A DNA stretch of 64,000 nucleotides from Sugiyamaella lignohabitans (Eukaryota > Ascomycota > Dipodascomycetes > Dipodascales > Trichomonascaceae). The stretch spans positions 868,001-932,000 of the forward strand of contig NC_031673.1 of NCBI RefSeq assembly GCF_001640025.1, in the 5' to 3' direction. The position numbers and the translations under genes were made by a program. Positions 41,623-54,661 of this stretch are shown piece after piece (position 1 is the first letter of the stretch; each line of letters starts with the position of its first letter). The notes under the pieces were generated by a model. It saw nothing but the letters and a program-made list of their open reading frames with translations. It had not been told where the DNA came from and ran no database searches.

Positions 41623-42453
41623 ATGACTTATTTCTTCGTGAAAGCCATACCTGGGGTCCAGGATTTTGGTGTACATGTGGCCTCACTAGCATCCTTGACT
41701 GTGGCAGATTTAATATCCCAGATCAACTCCCGATTACCCCCAGCAGTGGCCAAATCCACTTATGTTAGCATGCAAAATGGATCCATAATCAGCCAGAACC
41801 GCAACCAAAAACTGTCCGAGGTATTTCCAGATGATCCAGAATATCTTTTATTACGATTAAATGGCTGCTTGTGTGGAGGTAAAGGAGGATTTGGGTCCAT
41901 GCTCCGAGATATGGGCAAAAAGAAGAGGAAGAAGGGTCCCCGGAGAGAAGAGGAAATGGATAGTTTTAAAACACTGGATGGAAGGAGCATGAAAAGTATA
42001 CGACAAGCGAAAGAGCTGTTGGCTCATTTGGACAAACTCCCTGAGATGGAGAAACAGAAGATAGAGAAGAAGCGAGCCAAACTGCTGTCTATTATTGACT
42101 CTGCAAATCGAGCCACCAACTCAGCATCAAGTTCCAAGTTCAGTGATACTGACTATCTCGAAACCTGCGAAAAGCTGGTGTCAGATGTGAGACAAGCGGT
42201 TATGAACCACAGTGAGGAAAGTCTTTCGGATTCTGCTAGTGTATCGTCAGAAACGTCGAAATCGTCGAAATCGTCTGTGACCGACTCAGAAATCTCGTCG
42301 AAATCGACTTCACTCAAAGGTAAAGAGAAGACGACTCAAAAAACCCCAAATATTCAAATAACATCTTCTGAGGAGGTTGTAGTTGCGACTAGTAGACCCA
42401 AAGCGATGAACTTCTTTGAAGACGAAGATTACGATGAAGACGATGACGAGTAA
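41623..42453 (+). CDS. SDE2: Sde2-type ubiquitin-fold splicing/telomere factor
   Basis: A 276-residue protein from the first in-frame ATG, MTYFFVKAIPGVQDFGVHVA. The N-terminal ~85 residues form a ubiquitin-like fold ending in the processing motif LCGG-KGGFGSMLRDMGKKKR (Gly85-Gly86/Lys87). In fission yeast this precursor is cleaved after the Gly-Gly, and Sde2-C joins the spliceosome through its exposed Lys to promote excision of selected introns and telomere silencing. After the site comes a basic helix (KKKRKKGPRREEEMDSFKTL), a Ser-rich region and an acidic tail (EDEDYDEDDDE). The gene itself is intronless here. Its presence in an intron-rich genome is consistent with its role. Confidence 0.88.
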   Translation: MTYFFVKAIPGVQDFGVHVASLASLTVADLISQINSRLPPAVAKSTYVSMQNGSIISQNRNQKLSEVFPDDPEYLLLRLNGCLCGGKGGFGSMLRDMGKKKRKKGPRREEEMDSFKTLDGRSMKSIRQAKELLAHLDKLPEMEKQKIEKKRAKLLSIIDSANRATNSASSSKFSDTDYLETCEKLVSDVRQAVMNHSEESLSDSASVSSETSKSSKSSVTDSEISSKSTSLKGKEKTTQKTPNIQITSSEEVVVATSRPKAMNFFEDEDYDEDDDE

Positions 42454-43508
42454 ACTATGTAACCGTTGGTCAGCTATTTCGCAAATCGTCCTTATACTAT
42501 CTATCACTATTTATTAACGAGATTATTTATTGGTTAGTTTTTCTAGAACAGAACCGATTCAAGAGCTGTAATCTGGCAGGTAGCGATTATGCATTTTGTT
42601 TGATACATGTTTCATCGAAAATGCAAAAATGCGAAACTGCCAAGCTTCTGGCAAGATACTTATATAATAAAAGAACGAGTTGTATCTCGGTAGTCAACAC
42701 CACGATCCAAGCAATCTCCTGGGAAGCAGGAGCCACGGGGTCTGGGGCGGAGCCCCAGCCGCCGGAGGCAGTCAGACACCCCTGTAATTATATCCCATCA
42801 GACCCAGTTCCTCCGTGTGGGGTACCTGCAGGTGAGACAGAAGAGATTGCAAAGTACCGTCATTCCATTCGTCCTATGCGCATGCCAATTCAAGGTTTGT
42901 ATCGAACGGTTTGAAAGTTGATCCCTGAACGCGGGGTAATATTTTAACCGCGACGGAATATCTTTCTCGAGCGTATTCACTTTTTCAGCAAGTTAAAGCC
43001 GGATTTAAACTATAAGCTGTGCGGTATCAGTCAGGCGGGGTTTGATATAAAATGGAATGATCAGTAACTTTGTTTATGATTTCTCCAGGCTCGCCAATTA
43101 ATATTAAGCGCCTGTTTTGAATGTCCCCAGGTTTTGAATTTTCATCTCGACCGAAATCGCTCGTGGATAAAATGTTTAAGTGGAATAGGGTTGAAGGAGA
43201 AACGGAGACCAGCGAGGCACCAACAGCTGATCTTATCAGAAGTTCATGAAGATCTGGAGATCGATAGCAATCGCTTCTCAAACAAGATAAACCCCCACCA
43301 TGATCAAAGTCAGAATAGAGTTCTGATTTGCAATTGCGGGGTCAAGTCCTTTCGTTTGATAACTCTATTTATGCAGATAAATATAGCCTCAGATGACCTG
43401 GTTTAGTTTCTGGTCTCTATTAATCCGTAAAGGAGTTTTGAAGCTGGGATAGTCGAGTAATCCAATTTTTTTTTTTTGATAATATAGAACAGGTCTTCTC
43501 AGGGTATA
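42454..43508. other. Spacer upstream of JEN1-like permease
   Basis: About 1.05 kb, with a single GC arm at 42714-42770 and otherwise AT-rich sequence including a T run at about 43467-43480. No gene is seen. Confidence 0.5.
42714..42770 (-). repeat. GC element, single arm
   Basis: 261 bp after the SDE2 stop codon; the CTCCTGGGAAGCAGGAG hairpin has one mismatch. Confidence 0.93.
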
Positions 43509-45065
43509 ATGAGTTCACAATCATATAGCCCCTATGTTGAAGACGAGAAGCCAGACTTGTCAGTCGGGGCGCTTGTCAGATATTTGGCTTCTCGTCCAAG
43601 TACTTTATTCACTCTACCAGAAAGTGATACTAAGAGACTGAACCCCATTCCGCCATTAAGAGCCATGAAACTAAGACATTGGAACTGGTATATGATGGGG
43701 TTTTTAGCGTGGACTGTGGATGCAATGGACTTTTTTGTTGTTTCCGCGTCTGCAAGTGCTATCGCCGAATCACTTAATGTTACTATTGTCAAGATTACAT
43801 GGGGTATGACCCTGGTGTTAATGTTCAGATCTGTTGGTGCTGTTATCTTTGGAACGATTTCCGATACCTGGGGACGAAAATGGTCTTATATCGCTTGTTG
43901 TTTGTGTTTTGTGGCTCTTGAAATTGGTATGGGTTTTATTACCAGTTATAAACAATTTTTGGCTGTTCGTGCTTTGTTTGGTATATCTATGGGAGGTAAG
44001 TCAAGTCGGTGATTAATCTGAACCAGGATGGAATGATGAGAAGATGTTTGTACTAACGAATCAGGAATGTATGGCACAGCTGCTGCCACTTCTCTAGAGA
44101 ATATCCCTCCTGAGAGTATTTCGATGATGTCGGGACTCTTCCTGCCTGGCTACAATTTGGGATACATTTTTGCGATTATCTTTTATAGAGCTTTCCAATA
44201 TACACATGGTGGAGAAGGCTGGCGTTCTCTGTGCTGGTTTACTGCTGGACCTGCTGCTCTATTGGCAATTTGGAGACTCTGTTTCCCTGAAGGAGAGTAC
44301 TTTTCAAAGCTCAAAGAAAAGAGAGAATTTGAAAAACTGAATGCTGTGGGTAGATGGAACGATGCTAAAGTAGCTATTGCTAACTACTGGGTGGTATTTG
44401 TCTATCTTATTTTCCTCATGTCTGGCATGAACTTCATGTCCCATGGAACTATGGATTTGTACCCAACTTTATTGGTGACCCAGGCCAAACTTGGTACCGA
44501 TGCAAAGACTGTGGTCATGGTAGTAAGCAACCTCGGTGCCATAGCTGGAGGGTTGATTTTTGGCCAACTGTCTGAAATTCTTGGTCGTCGTCTCTGTATT
44601 AGTGTGTGCTGTCTTTTGGGTGGTGCATTCGTGTACCCAGCTTTCCTGGGTGCCAACGAGAACACTTTAATGGCAGGATCCACATTACTAATGGCTGCTG
44701 TGTTTGGAGCATGGGGACAGATCACTATTCATCTTTTCGAGTTGTCACCTCCCAGATATCGAACACTGGCTGCTGGTCTAGCTTATCAACTTGGAAACCT
44801 TGCTTCGTCTGCTTCAGCTACTATTGAGGCCACTATTGGCGCTAGATTTCCAATTGGTGATAAACCAGGGGTCTATAACTACGGTTTAGTTATGTGTATC
44901 TTCAGTGGTGCTGTTTTCGGATACGTTTTGATTGTAATCTTCTTAGGACCCGAACGATTCCATAGAGATCTTTACGAACAAGTCCGCACGGATGATGAGA
45001 AAATATACACCCTGGACGATGAAAAGGCTGAAACACACCATATCGATTCAGTTGGCAGGGTTTAG
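43509..45065 (+). CDS. Monocarboxylate/proton symporter of the JEN1 family, two exons
   Basis: Exon 1 (43509-43995) and exon 2 (44065-45065) give 495 residues with about 12 hydrophobic segments of the major facilitator fold. Signatures: the loop motif GTISDTWGRKWSY, FLAVRALFGISMGGMYGTAA, and the family-defining NFMSHGTMDLYPT. In JEN proteins this is N-x-x-S/T-H-x-S/T-Q-D-x-x-x-T; here Met replaces Gln while N, H, D and T are kept. JEN permeases import lactate, pyruvate or dicarboxylates at the plasma membrane and are glucose-repressed. The 69-base intron has donor GTAAGT, branch GTACTAAC and acceptor AATCAG, and no GC element. Substrate cannot be read from sequence. Confidence 0.88.
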
Positions 45066-45377
45066 CTGTTTTCTTATTTAATGTCTATTTTTTTGTTATT
45101 ATCTAAATGAATCAGTAAATGAAGAATATTTCTTAACGCACACATGAAGGTTTCCACGAGAAACTACTCCATGCCAGTTTGAGTACTTCAAACAAAGTAT
45201 AAATTTTCTAGTATTTGAATCTCTCTTTAGACTGAGTAAAAATGAGATACGAAAAATTCCATATTTAGGCCTGCTCACATCGGCAATCTCAGGGGTAGTC
45301 ACGTGAGATAGATTTTTTCAGGTTCACCAGATCAAGAACCGAGATAAGCTCAGTAAATACCGTAATATCAACTTATA
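45066..45377. other. JEN1-TRM9 spacer
   Basis: 312 bp with no GC element and no further feature seen; one of the few intergenic regions downstream of a stop codon without an element. Confidence 0.5.
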
Positions 45378-46177
45378 ATGGCGGACTCAAATTCTGATTC
45401 AGCGAGGCTGAAAGAACAAGAATATGTCCATGAGGTATATCAGAAGATAGCATCGCATTTTTCAGAAACCAGATACAAGGTAAGTACGAACTGAACTCTA
45501 CAGTCGAGATGAGTTGCTGTATCTAACATTGAAACCAGCCATGGCCCATTGTCGAGAAATATTTGAAAGGTCAAACTGCTGGCTCGGTTGGCTTGGACGT
45601 AGGATGTGGAAATGGTAAATATTTGCATATTAATGAATCACTGTGCCTTGTAGGATCAGATCGGTCTTCTGAGCTGGTGAAAATAGCCCACAGTGAGAAA
45701 GGTGGAGAAGCCCTAGTAGCAGATGCTCTTGACCTTCCATTCGTCAATGACAGATTTGATTTTGCGATTAGTATCGCTGTAATTCATCACTTTTCAACTC
45801 GAGAACGGAGAATCGAAGCAGTTCGTACCATTCTTTCACGTCTACAGCCCAAAGGAACAGCACTGATATATGTCTGGGCACTAGAACAGAAGAATTCACG
45901 AAGAGGATATCACGAAGGTATGGATCAGGATGTTATGGTTCCCTGGGTGTTACAAAATAAAGTGAACAAGAAGAAGAATCAGTTGAAAGAAGCGGCTGCC
46001 GAGCCAGAAACTGCGCCAGAGCCACCCAAGCCAGAAGAGCCACCAGTAGTCTGGAACCGGTACTACCATTTATATAAACAAGGGGAGTTAGAAGAGGACG
46101 TAGTCACAGCGAAGGGTCGAGTTGTAGAATCTGGTTATGAACGGGATAACTGGTGGGCCATTATCAGCAAGGAATAG
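45378..46177 (+). CDS. TRM9: tRNA wobble-uridine carboxymethyl methyltransferase Trm9, two exons
   Basis: Exon 1 (45378-45479) encodes the 34-residue start through EYVHEVYQKIASHFSETRYK. A 59-base intron (donor GTAAGT, branch ATCTAAC, acceptor ACCAG) precedes exon 2 (45539-46177), beginning PWPIVEKYL. Total 246 residues. SAM motif I is VGLDVGCGNGKYLHI, then GSDRSSELV and FDFAISIAVIHHFST. Trm9 with Trm112 methylates cm5U34 to mcm5U34 on tRNAs such as Arg(UCU) and Glu. The C-terminal segment has RYYHLYKQGELEEDV and ends in WWAIISKE. It is convergent with PRP8, with a single GC arm between the stop codons. Confidence 0.95.
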
Positions 46178-46261
46178 ACTCGTGTACACCTCTGTACATT
46201 CCCTGTATCTATATCTCTATTTTGAATTCAAATATTTAATCTTCCTGGGGCGGTGATGTAC

Positions 46262-46323
46262 CGACTCGAGCGAAGCGAGAGGAGGCAACGGGGTCTGGGG
46301 CAGAGCCCCAGCCGCCGGAGGCA
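46262..46323 (-). repeat. GC element, single arm
   Basis: Between convergent TRM9 and PRP8 (85 and 52 bp from the stop codons). Confidence 0.95.
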
Positions 46324-46374
46324 AGACCACGATGTAATAAAATAATACAATTGGTTAAATAATACATTACAATA

Positions 46375-49300
46375 TTATGCAAATACGTCCTGTTTATCGA
46401 GCTCGATGACGTTGTCCTCAAGGTCGTTAAAAGATGTGAAGTGGATAGGTCTGTGAAGTTCGTGGTAGTATGGAAGAGGAACGTCAATCTTGAGTTCATA
46501 AGCGGCGTTGGCACTCCAAGCAGCTCCCATGAAGGCATAATTCCAGACGCTGTCTTCAGGGACCAAGAAGTAGCCGTTGATTCTATCCGACAAAAGAAGC
46601 TGGCATTTCTCGCCAAACTTCGTGGAGTAACCGAGGGGATTGATTGCAGCGATGTCTCTATTACGGCTGCCCCATTCATACCCTTCAGGCTTGAGTGAAA
46701 AGGCAGACAGGGTGACTGAACCAGGAGTAAATGAAACAGTCATAGTAATAGCATTTGAATCCCAGCCACCAGCAGCCCCAGAGTTGGCATCCATAATCTT
46801 TGCTTGAGTGGTTACATCAATGGCACTCAACACAGGAGTCTCTTGAGCTTGGGTATGAATCCATCCAAGTGGCTCAAGGCCCTTCAAAAGAGGCTCAGAA
46901 CCACCAGTGGAAGGAAGCTTAAGAGGCAGCTGTACCGAGTTGGCATTACCGACTTGAGGGACAAGAGCAATGACCCGGATTTCCTTGATTTGTGGGTTAT
47001 CTGGAGGAGACACGCCGTATAAGAAACCGCCGACTTGAGCACGAAGATCGGAAATTTGGGTAAACTTTTTCAGAATATTCTTGGGCAGAATATAAGTATA
47101 ATTCTGAGAATCATCACGAATATCTTCTGATGAAACATAGATATGCTTTGTTCGGAGATTGATGCTGGTGCTTGCAATAGCACGATTACGCCAGTCTGTC
47201 TTGGATGAGAAGCTTTCCTGTTCATAATTACTGGTAGTGACAACCACCATCTCGTCTCCATGCACATTTTGAGTCTTGGTTTTAAGAGCAGTAAGTTGAG
47301 ATTGTTGGTCTTGACGTTGCTGGTCGATATCGGCCATTTCTTGACGTTTCAATGAAGGAGCTTTGATTTCCTGACCGAGAATCAGGTCTCGAATTTCGTG
47401 TTGAGTCAATGAAGCAACATTGACGTTATTCTTCTTTCCGTAGTCGTTGAGAATAAGATCGCTGAGTTGGTTTTCGACATTAATCCACTGCTCAGTTGTA
47501 AACGATGGCCACAGATGATGTTCTTCCGTAAGAACGCTTCTATCCGGTCGAAGAATGAGTTTAGCCTTTTCTTGGTTAACGTGAAGTGCTCTGAGAATAA
47601 GAATCAGTCTTGAAAAGGCTGTTCCTGGCTCGGTCTTGTTGTCTATCAGCCAATCGTCGTACAGATTGTACAACAACATCTTAGGCTCTGTGGCCTTGAG
47701 AATGGTGTCTGCCAGCTTTTCAATCTTCATTGCATCTTGGAAAGGAAGTTGGAGTTCCGATGGACGAATAGAGATATTAGGAAAGTCGAGCATGTGAACC
47801 TCTAAAGGATCAAGCATACCCTTTCTCGTAACAATCAGTTGCTTAGGCTGCTCTTCCTTGGGAAGAGACCGAATAAGAGCAGCAACCTCTTCAGCAGTCT
47901 TCCACTTGGCAAGTTGACCAAGACGTTTCTGACCTGCCCAAACTGAAGTGTGAATTACCTTTAAGAACAATTGACCTGGAAATGTTAGTAAAACGATCTA
48001 AAAATGCGTTACTTCATGGAATATCTTTACTTACCAGTTCGTGGGTTGAAAATAAAAATGGCACCATTAATAGGCTTGGTGGTGAGATTACCCTCAAATG
48101 TCTTGTGAACAGTAACACGATAGACGTTACTGTCGTCGATAAAGAATTGGACGTCTTTGCCAAACAGTTCCGAGTAGTTATTGGAATTGAGGAATGCCTC
48201 TTGTGGTTGTGATTGATACAGCTGCAATCCCTTTCTGATACGCTCACGAAGAACGAAAAGAGCTGGATTGGCCTTCATAATCTTCGACATGGCCTGTTGC
48301 ATCAAAGGCTTGAGACCTGGGAACCAATTACCATAAGCATCATACATATTATAAGCGAGATCCACACCAATCATAGCACCAGTTGGAGAAGGGTAGATAC
48401 TAATACCATCCGAGGTATAATCAAGGAACTTGGCACGGGTATATCTCGAAATGTCGTGCGAATCATAGTCTCCATATCTCAATTGGATATCCAGCCAGAA
48501 TTTATTAGCGGTAGCAAAGTCCATGACATCCTTACTATCATTAAGAAGCGAGGGACCACTGACACTCCACTTATAAGTACTATGAAGAACAATGTCTGCA
48601 GCAGAAGAGTTCATTTTGTACGACTTTCTGGGGTGAATAGACTCCTTGTTAACATTCTCAATCTGAAGAGTGTCCATTTCAGCATCTAGAACATGGCAGA
48701 TGTCAAAGATAATACTCTCGTGGATCTTTTGCCACAAATGTGCTCTGAAGATTTGAATAAGCGAGATCTTCAGAGTGGGAATCTTTCCGTGTAAGAAAAT
48801 ACCAGTCAAATCCAATTGCACAAGGAAACCAACATATACATTAGCACGATTGATAGTGGGCGACCACCATAATGTGAATCTACGATTGGGGATTTGATTA
48901 AGACCAGACCTTTGGGCGTTGGTCAGTTTCTTGAATTTCATACTATCTTCGAAGCCAGATGCCTTTTCCCAGAACAAACCTTCCCAGTTGTCGAAACCAG
49001 TTCCCTTAAATAACGTATGCTCAAGAATTGTTTCAATACCACCCAATGCCTGAATGACATCGGTTCGATAAGCATTCAAATTCCACAATTTACCATCGTG
49101 TCTTTGACTTGTCCACCAGAAAGGATTGACTTTCGCTAGTGAATATTGTCTAAACTGAGTACGAATACGGTGTCCTTTGTCATATGCCAGAGTGTGTCTA
49201 TCCTTCTGGAAAAGAGTATTGATACGAGGTAGACCTCTGTCCCAACGATCTTCTAAATCTTCCAGAGTCAGACGCCGGTTTTGTTGACTAGCTTCTTGTC

Positions 49301-52300
49301 GTTTCATGGCATACTCTGCCCAAACATTTTGTGAATCAATAAATTCAGATTCCCACGAGGCGATATAACGGAAAATATTAGGAATCAGCTGATCGTCTTG
49401 GTGGGTCATACCTGATCTGAAGTGAGTTATACCAGTATCCGTCTGTTTTGACCATCTGAGATCCGATGTCGGAATGAGGATATGACTTGCGCTGAGCATA
49501 CCCAGACCACCCAGCTCCTTCGGTGTATAGAAGACAGCAGGTGGGAATCTCGAAGGCATCTTTGAATTCAAGCCAATCTTAACTCTTGTCTGGATCTTTG
49601 TTTCACATTTAACCAGCGTATCGAGGAGGTTTTCACTAGCAACTGCTGCTTCACGGTAATAAGTAAAGAGCGAAATAAGGGCAGTATTCCACTTGTTGGC
49701 AATTTTTGTGAATGTTGTGGAACCAGATGACATGAGAATCTGTCTAATACGGTTGTTGAATTTAGCGATATCTTCGTCCGTAACTCGCAAGAAAGCATAT
49801 GCAGTACGTTCCTTTGTCTCTTCGTTTGTCAAATTCCACACACTATCACGGATCTGGATATCATTTTCAACACGAGACTTTGGCAGAATTCGGACTTCGA
49901 AACCAACCATCGAAAATAAAAGGTTGGGATTATCGCGACTATAAACAGACGCAAAAGTATCTTCCCATTCAAAAGTTGTGAGAGATCGAGGAAGACGGTT
50001 CTTCATTTCCCAAAACACAGCTCTGCCAAGATTAACATCGTGCCTCATTAATCTCATTCTCGAATCACGAGGCCAGCATTTCTTGTTGTTGTATCCGACA
50101 ACATTTTCAAAGTTAGGATCGGGATTCTCTGTCAAGAACCGTTGAATCAAGTCACGAGCTTCGGTTGCCCGGAATCTGAAAAGAATATGCACTTTATCCA
50201 CGTAACGAATGTACAAACGAATAGGATGGTTGACTTCGGTCTCTTCATCTTTAAATTGTAGGAAATCATTAGGCTGTTGTGGTGGACCTGCCAACTCGCT
50301 TGCACGAGGCAACCCAAGCAGCAGCAAATCGAGCACTAAGCCGTAGTATTGCATAACAAACGATGAAAACTGTAAACCACGAATCAAACCATATTGATTG
50401 ACATGAGTCATGTCCTTGTATGACAAAGCGACATTGTTCTTGGCCGTGATATAATCAGCGATATTGGAGTCGACAATTAGTCTCAGCAGTCTGTTGAGAA
50501 GCGTGAAATCTATCTTCTCTGCCATTTTACTGAGAGTTGTTTGAAGCATGACGTTACATTGACCCTCAGAAACATCCCAGACATCCTGTAGGTTATTAAT
50601 ACCTTGACACCACTTATACACAAGCAGAGGAGGAACTTCTGAATCACTTGGTTTAATCCAGTTGGGGAACAGGTGTCGTTTATCAGCCTCGTACCAGAGA
50701 TATTGATCAAGGTATGCATCAGTAATCTTTTCCAGTGGATCAATCTCGTAAACAGGAAGAATATGACTATAGTAGTCCATCATATCTAAACCAACTTCCT
50801 TAAACACTCGTTGAGTCAACAAAAACCGTTTGATTCGAGATAGACACTCGTGGGGATTATCATAAGCCTGTTCAATCAATGCTAATTCTTCACGCTGGCT
50901 CTGGTTTAATCTGTTCTTAACGGAGTAGGATTCTTTCAGGCCCTCGAGAGCTAGTACCAGCAATTTAGTATCATGCTTATAACTCAGGGGAGGAAATGGA
51001 ATAGGCGAAAACTTGCGGCTCTCCAGCCAGTGAACCATGGTAGAGAAAATGGCCACAGCATCTTCAGGAGCTACATAAGGACCATCCTTTGAAAAGTTGT
51101 GTTGACGCTCTTGTTCTGACTTTAGCCATAAACGAGTCAGTCTGCCCAAATTCTTCTTAGCAACAGTTTTTTCAACAGTTGTGCCTCGCTTGATTCGTTC
51201 TCGATTATAGTGAGCCACTGAGATCCAACCATCTGCCTTTGCCTTGACATAACGAAGAATAATGTTTTCAATTGGAGCAGGCAGACCAGGTACTTTCCAT
51301 GGAATATTAGCTTTCCAACACCTCCATGCTTCACTAAGATGCTGAATAATTGTCTTTGCTTTATTCTGTTTAATTCCCTCGGGAATCATATCCAAGATAT
51401 CATTGAGCACAGAAGCACGTAGTTCCAGGTCGTAATAAGACTCGACTCTTTGTTTTGTAATTGTCTTAGCAACTGCCTTTGAATGACGACCCTCGAATTG
51501 ACGAGCTAGTAAGTTACCTAGCCATCTTTCTAATAAAGGTATTGTACCTCTCAGGAAGAAGAGCCAAACTCTCCAGGCAGGTTGCCAGAAACCACATCCG
51601 GGTCCCTTACCAATGACAGAGTTGAATCGGTAGTAGATGACGTGCTTGAGATCTTTACAAGTACGAATCTGGTGCATCACTTTGTACTTGTATCTGTATA
51701 TACCGGTCAGCTGGCCCAAATGGTTGAGTGTGTAGTGAAGACCATCTGCCAGCTGGTAGGCATCGACATTACCCAACCGATACTGGACATGAGCATCGAC
51801 AATCAACTTGACGACCCTGAGGATTTCTCTCATCAAATGGAATGCATTACCAAATCTCGATCGCTTACGCTCTTTGGTAGTTAGAGTTTTGATTGGTTTC
51901 AAGTTGAAATTGTAATCCAAATGAAGATATGTTAGACCCTTTCTGTGAATTAGTAGATTGAGCATTGTGAAACCTTGACGACATAGCTGTAATCCGGCTT
52001 CAACCCAGTCGATTGTCGTTTGCTGGAAGAACTTTGTGTTCTTCAGACTCTTTAACAGGTACCGTTTTTTCTGGTTGCTGGGAGGTTTCGTCTTGAGTGC
52101 GTTCAGAACGTATGTTTTAAGAAGTTTCTGATAGGACACCCTGACTTTAACAGGATTTCCATCTGGAGCATGCTGGACATACCAATTTTTTACTAGAGCT
52201 ACGTCCTGTGCTCTGACCATTGTACCACTACGTCGGTTGAAAGGGAATGGTGCCCACCATAGAGCAATAGCATGACTGGTATTGTCCGTCGTCAGTGGGA

Positions 52301-52368
52301 CATTCTCCAAAAAGGTTTCAAAATCGTCACCTAGAGTGAATCCAGTCGAACGTTGCTCTCCTTCCTTT

Positions 52369-52401
<33 letters not shown>

Positions 52402-53720
52402 AGATCGTCGTCAAGAATCAAATCATCTGCTTCTTGTTCATCAATCTCTCGTCTTCTGGCGGTGATAGGATTAATGGCTGGGTCGTAGTAATAAGCAGGA
52501 AGATCAGGATCTTCGGTTTTTATATGAACATCCTGTGGGTCGTGGTACCAATCAATCTGCACAGATCGAGGTAATGAGTTGTATAAATGAGGGAATGCAA
52601 TTTTGTACTCGGTACGAATAGGATTTCGAAAGATGATTCTGTCAATGGCATTGAACTCGCCAAAATCTTCATTGTCTTCATCAACATCCTTATAAAGAGG
52701 CTCGAATTTAGGACCACCAGGAATGGCGGTATTCAGGGCTTTGGCGGTGAAAAAAGACTTTTTGTCAAATAAATACAAGTCGTTTCGAGTTGCAATATCA
52801 GCAACTAATGGACTGGCCAACCGATATAAGTTAGCCATTTGGGGCAGCTCTAAATTCCATTTCTTATACGCCGGACCAGGAACATATTTTGGATCTTCGA
52901 TCAGTGGACGGTGATCATAGAACCATTCATACACAGGACTATCTTCCTCTTGATCCAATTCCATCTGAATAGCATCGCCAGGTTCAGCTATTTCGATATT
53001 CTCACTCCAACTAATAGGAGGTTCTTCGTCGTCAAACGGAGGAAACCGCATTCGTTTAAAATGACGTCTATCTCGCTTCTCACGTCTCATCATCGTCCAC
53101 ATTGTAGCCCACTGAGCTGTATATACAGGTTCAATGACTCTTGGCACTTCGTTTACAAATGTGATGGCACCAGTGATATGATAAAGAACTTTAACTTCAC
53201 GAACCTGCTCCCATGGCTGAGGCATATTCTCCATGAGTTTGACGACCGCATGAGGAATGAACTTCAGCGCTCCTAAATAAGATCTCTTATCCGCAGCGAC
53301 TCTCTTTGTGGACAAATCGCCATGATCTCGAATAATCTTCCGTAGATGTTCAGGAGGCATATCGACTTTTGTAGAGTGAACAAACGTAGCTTTGCCCTGT
53401 TTGGCACCATACTTTTGTTTTTGAAGCTGCTGCCATTTGCGCTTTCTCTCCAAAGCCCGCAGTCTTCGCTCCTCTTCTCTCTTTTCTGCTGGAGGTGGAC
53501 GAGAAGGAGGAGGTGGTGGAGGTGGAGGATGACTTCCATTTGCAGTTCTTCTCTTTCCTCCTGACGGTGGAGGAGGAGGTGGCGGTGCCAGACCCCCAGT
53601 ACCAGGTTTTCTCTTTACACCAGCCCCTCCTGGCGGTGGTGGAGGAGGAGGCGGTCCGCCATTCGGTCTTTTACCTGCTCCAGGGAACCCAGGAGGAGCG
53701 CCAGGGTTTCTTCCACTCAT
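46375..53720 (-). CDS. PRP8: Spliceosome core protein Prp8, two exons
   Basis: Exon 1 (53720-48035) and exon 2 (47975-46375) encode 2428 residues, close to yeast Prp8 (2413). Prp8 is the U5 snRNP scaffold that forms the catalytic cavity of the spliceosome. The first ~80 residues are Pro-rich with PPPPPPPP runs. The conserved body follows ([68 protein letters not shown]), and later the RT-like, endonuclease-like and RNase H-like regions. The C-terminal JAB1/MPN domain is in exon 2, ending [10 protein letters not shown]. An acidic insert of about 15 Glu lies near residue 450. The 59-base intron (donor GTAAGT, branch TACTAAC, acceptor TCCAG) rejoins [16 protein letters not shown]. Confidence 0.98.
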
Positions 53721-53810
53721 GACTCCTCTGCTACTGCCATGTTAGTATCCTTTCTTCACCAAACAACACCCATCATTCGATAGACTCAAGATCTCTGGCA
53801 ATCCCGACGC

Positions 53811-53872
53811 CCGGCTCGAGCGAAGCGAGAGAGGCAGCGGGGTCTGAGGCGGAGCCCCAGCTGCCAGAGGCA
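53811..53872 (-). repeat. GC element, decayed single arm
   Basis: Several mismatches break the stems (GGTCTGAGG, CAGCTGCCAGAGGCA); the most degraded copy seen, upstream of PRP8. Confidence 0.85.
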
Positions 53873-54257
53873 CACCCACTCACACCACCAGAACCACTTA
53901 CCGATCCGCTGATTTCCTGTTTGAAAGTTGCTAACCCGAACTCCAGACCTCAGTCAGTGATTGTTTCACGGCTTGTTTCCGACGCAAAATGCAATTGGAT
54001 TCGCAAAAAGTTCCAATTGGTCTACTCGTTGGTATCACAGACTCGTCCGCTCAATCGCTAGTGTGGAATTAAAACGCTTGGCCGTCCAGATCTGATTTCT
54101 AGCGATGTTCGTCGCTCGCTCGTTCGCTCTCGTGCACCGTTCATCTGCTGCGATCCTGAAATCTCGTGAAATATAATCCTGGGCAAGGGCAAACACGCAC
54201 GGCTGTGCAGGGGCCGCCAGGATCCGCCAGGGTCCACCTCCAGGGTCTGGGGGGTAG

Positions 54258-54320
54258 TGCCTCCGGCGGCTGGGGCTCCGCCCCAGACCCCGCTGCTCCT
54301 CTCGCTTTGCTCGAGTCGGG
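54258..54320 (+). repeat. GC element, single arm
   Basis: Intact arm in the PRP8/orphan divergent spacer. Confidence 0.94.
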
Positions 54321-54661
54321 CGTGGGGATTCCCACTGGTCTGAAAATCTCGGAGTTGGGTAAGTTCTGACCAGCCAGTGGAACTCCTGGAGGAGGTAAAG
54401 AGATTCGAAATTTGCTGAGAGACTGGCTCGAGTCTTTGATCTAAGGACTGTGGGTCGAAACACTAATAGTTGAGAATGCAATGGACTGAAATCAATGCTC
54501 TTAAACACCCCCCCCCTGAGTGCCGATGATGCAGTTGGATGTGCGGCGTCTGAGCCCTTGCATATGAGTCCGCATGAGAACTGATGAGAGGATATGCGGG
54601 GCGGGAAGTGAGGTTCTCGGCAAGGTTCATTTGCTATATATTTTTTGGTTCCGAGCGAAAA

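Larger units (their letters stand above)
53721..54661. other. PRP8 / orphan divergent spacer
   Basis: 941 bp with two single GC arms, one strongly diverged (53811-53872) and one intact (54258-54320), and a TATATAT-like motif shortly before 54662. No gene is seen. Confidence 0.5.
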
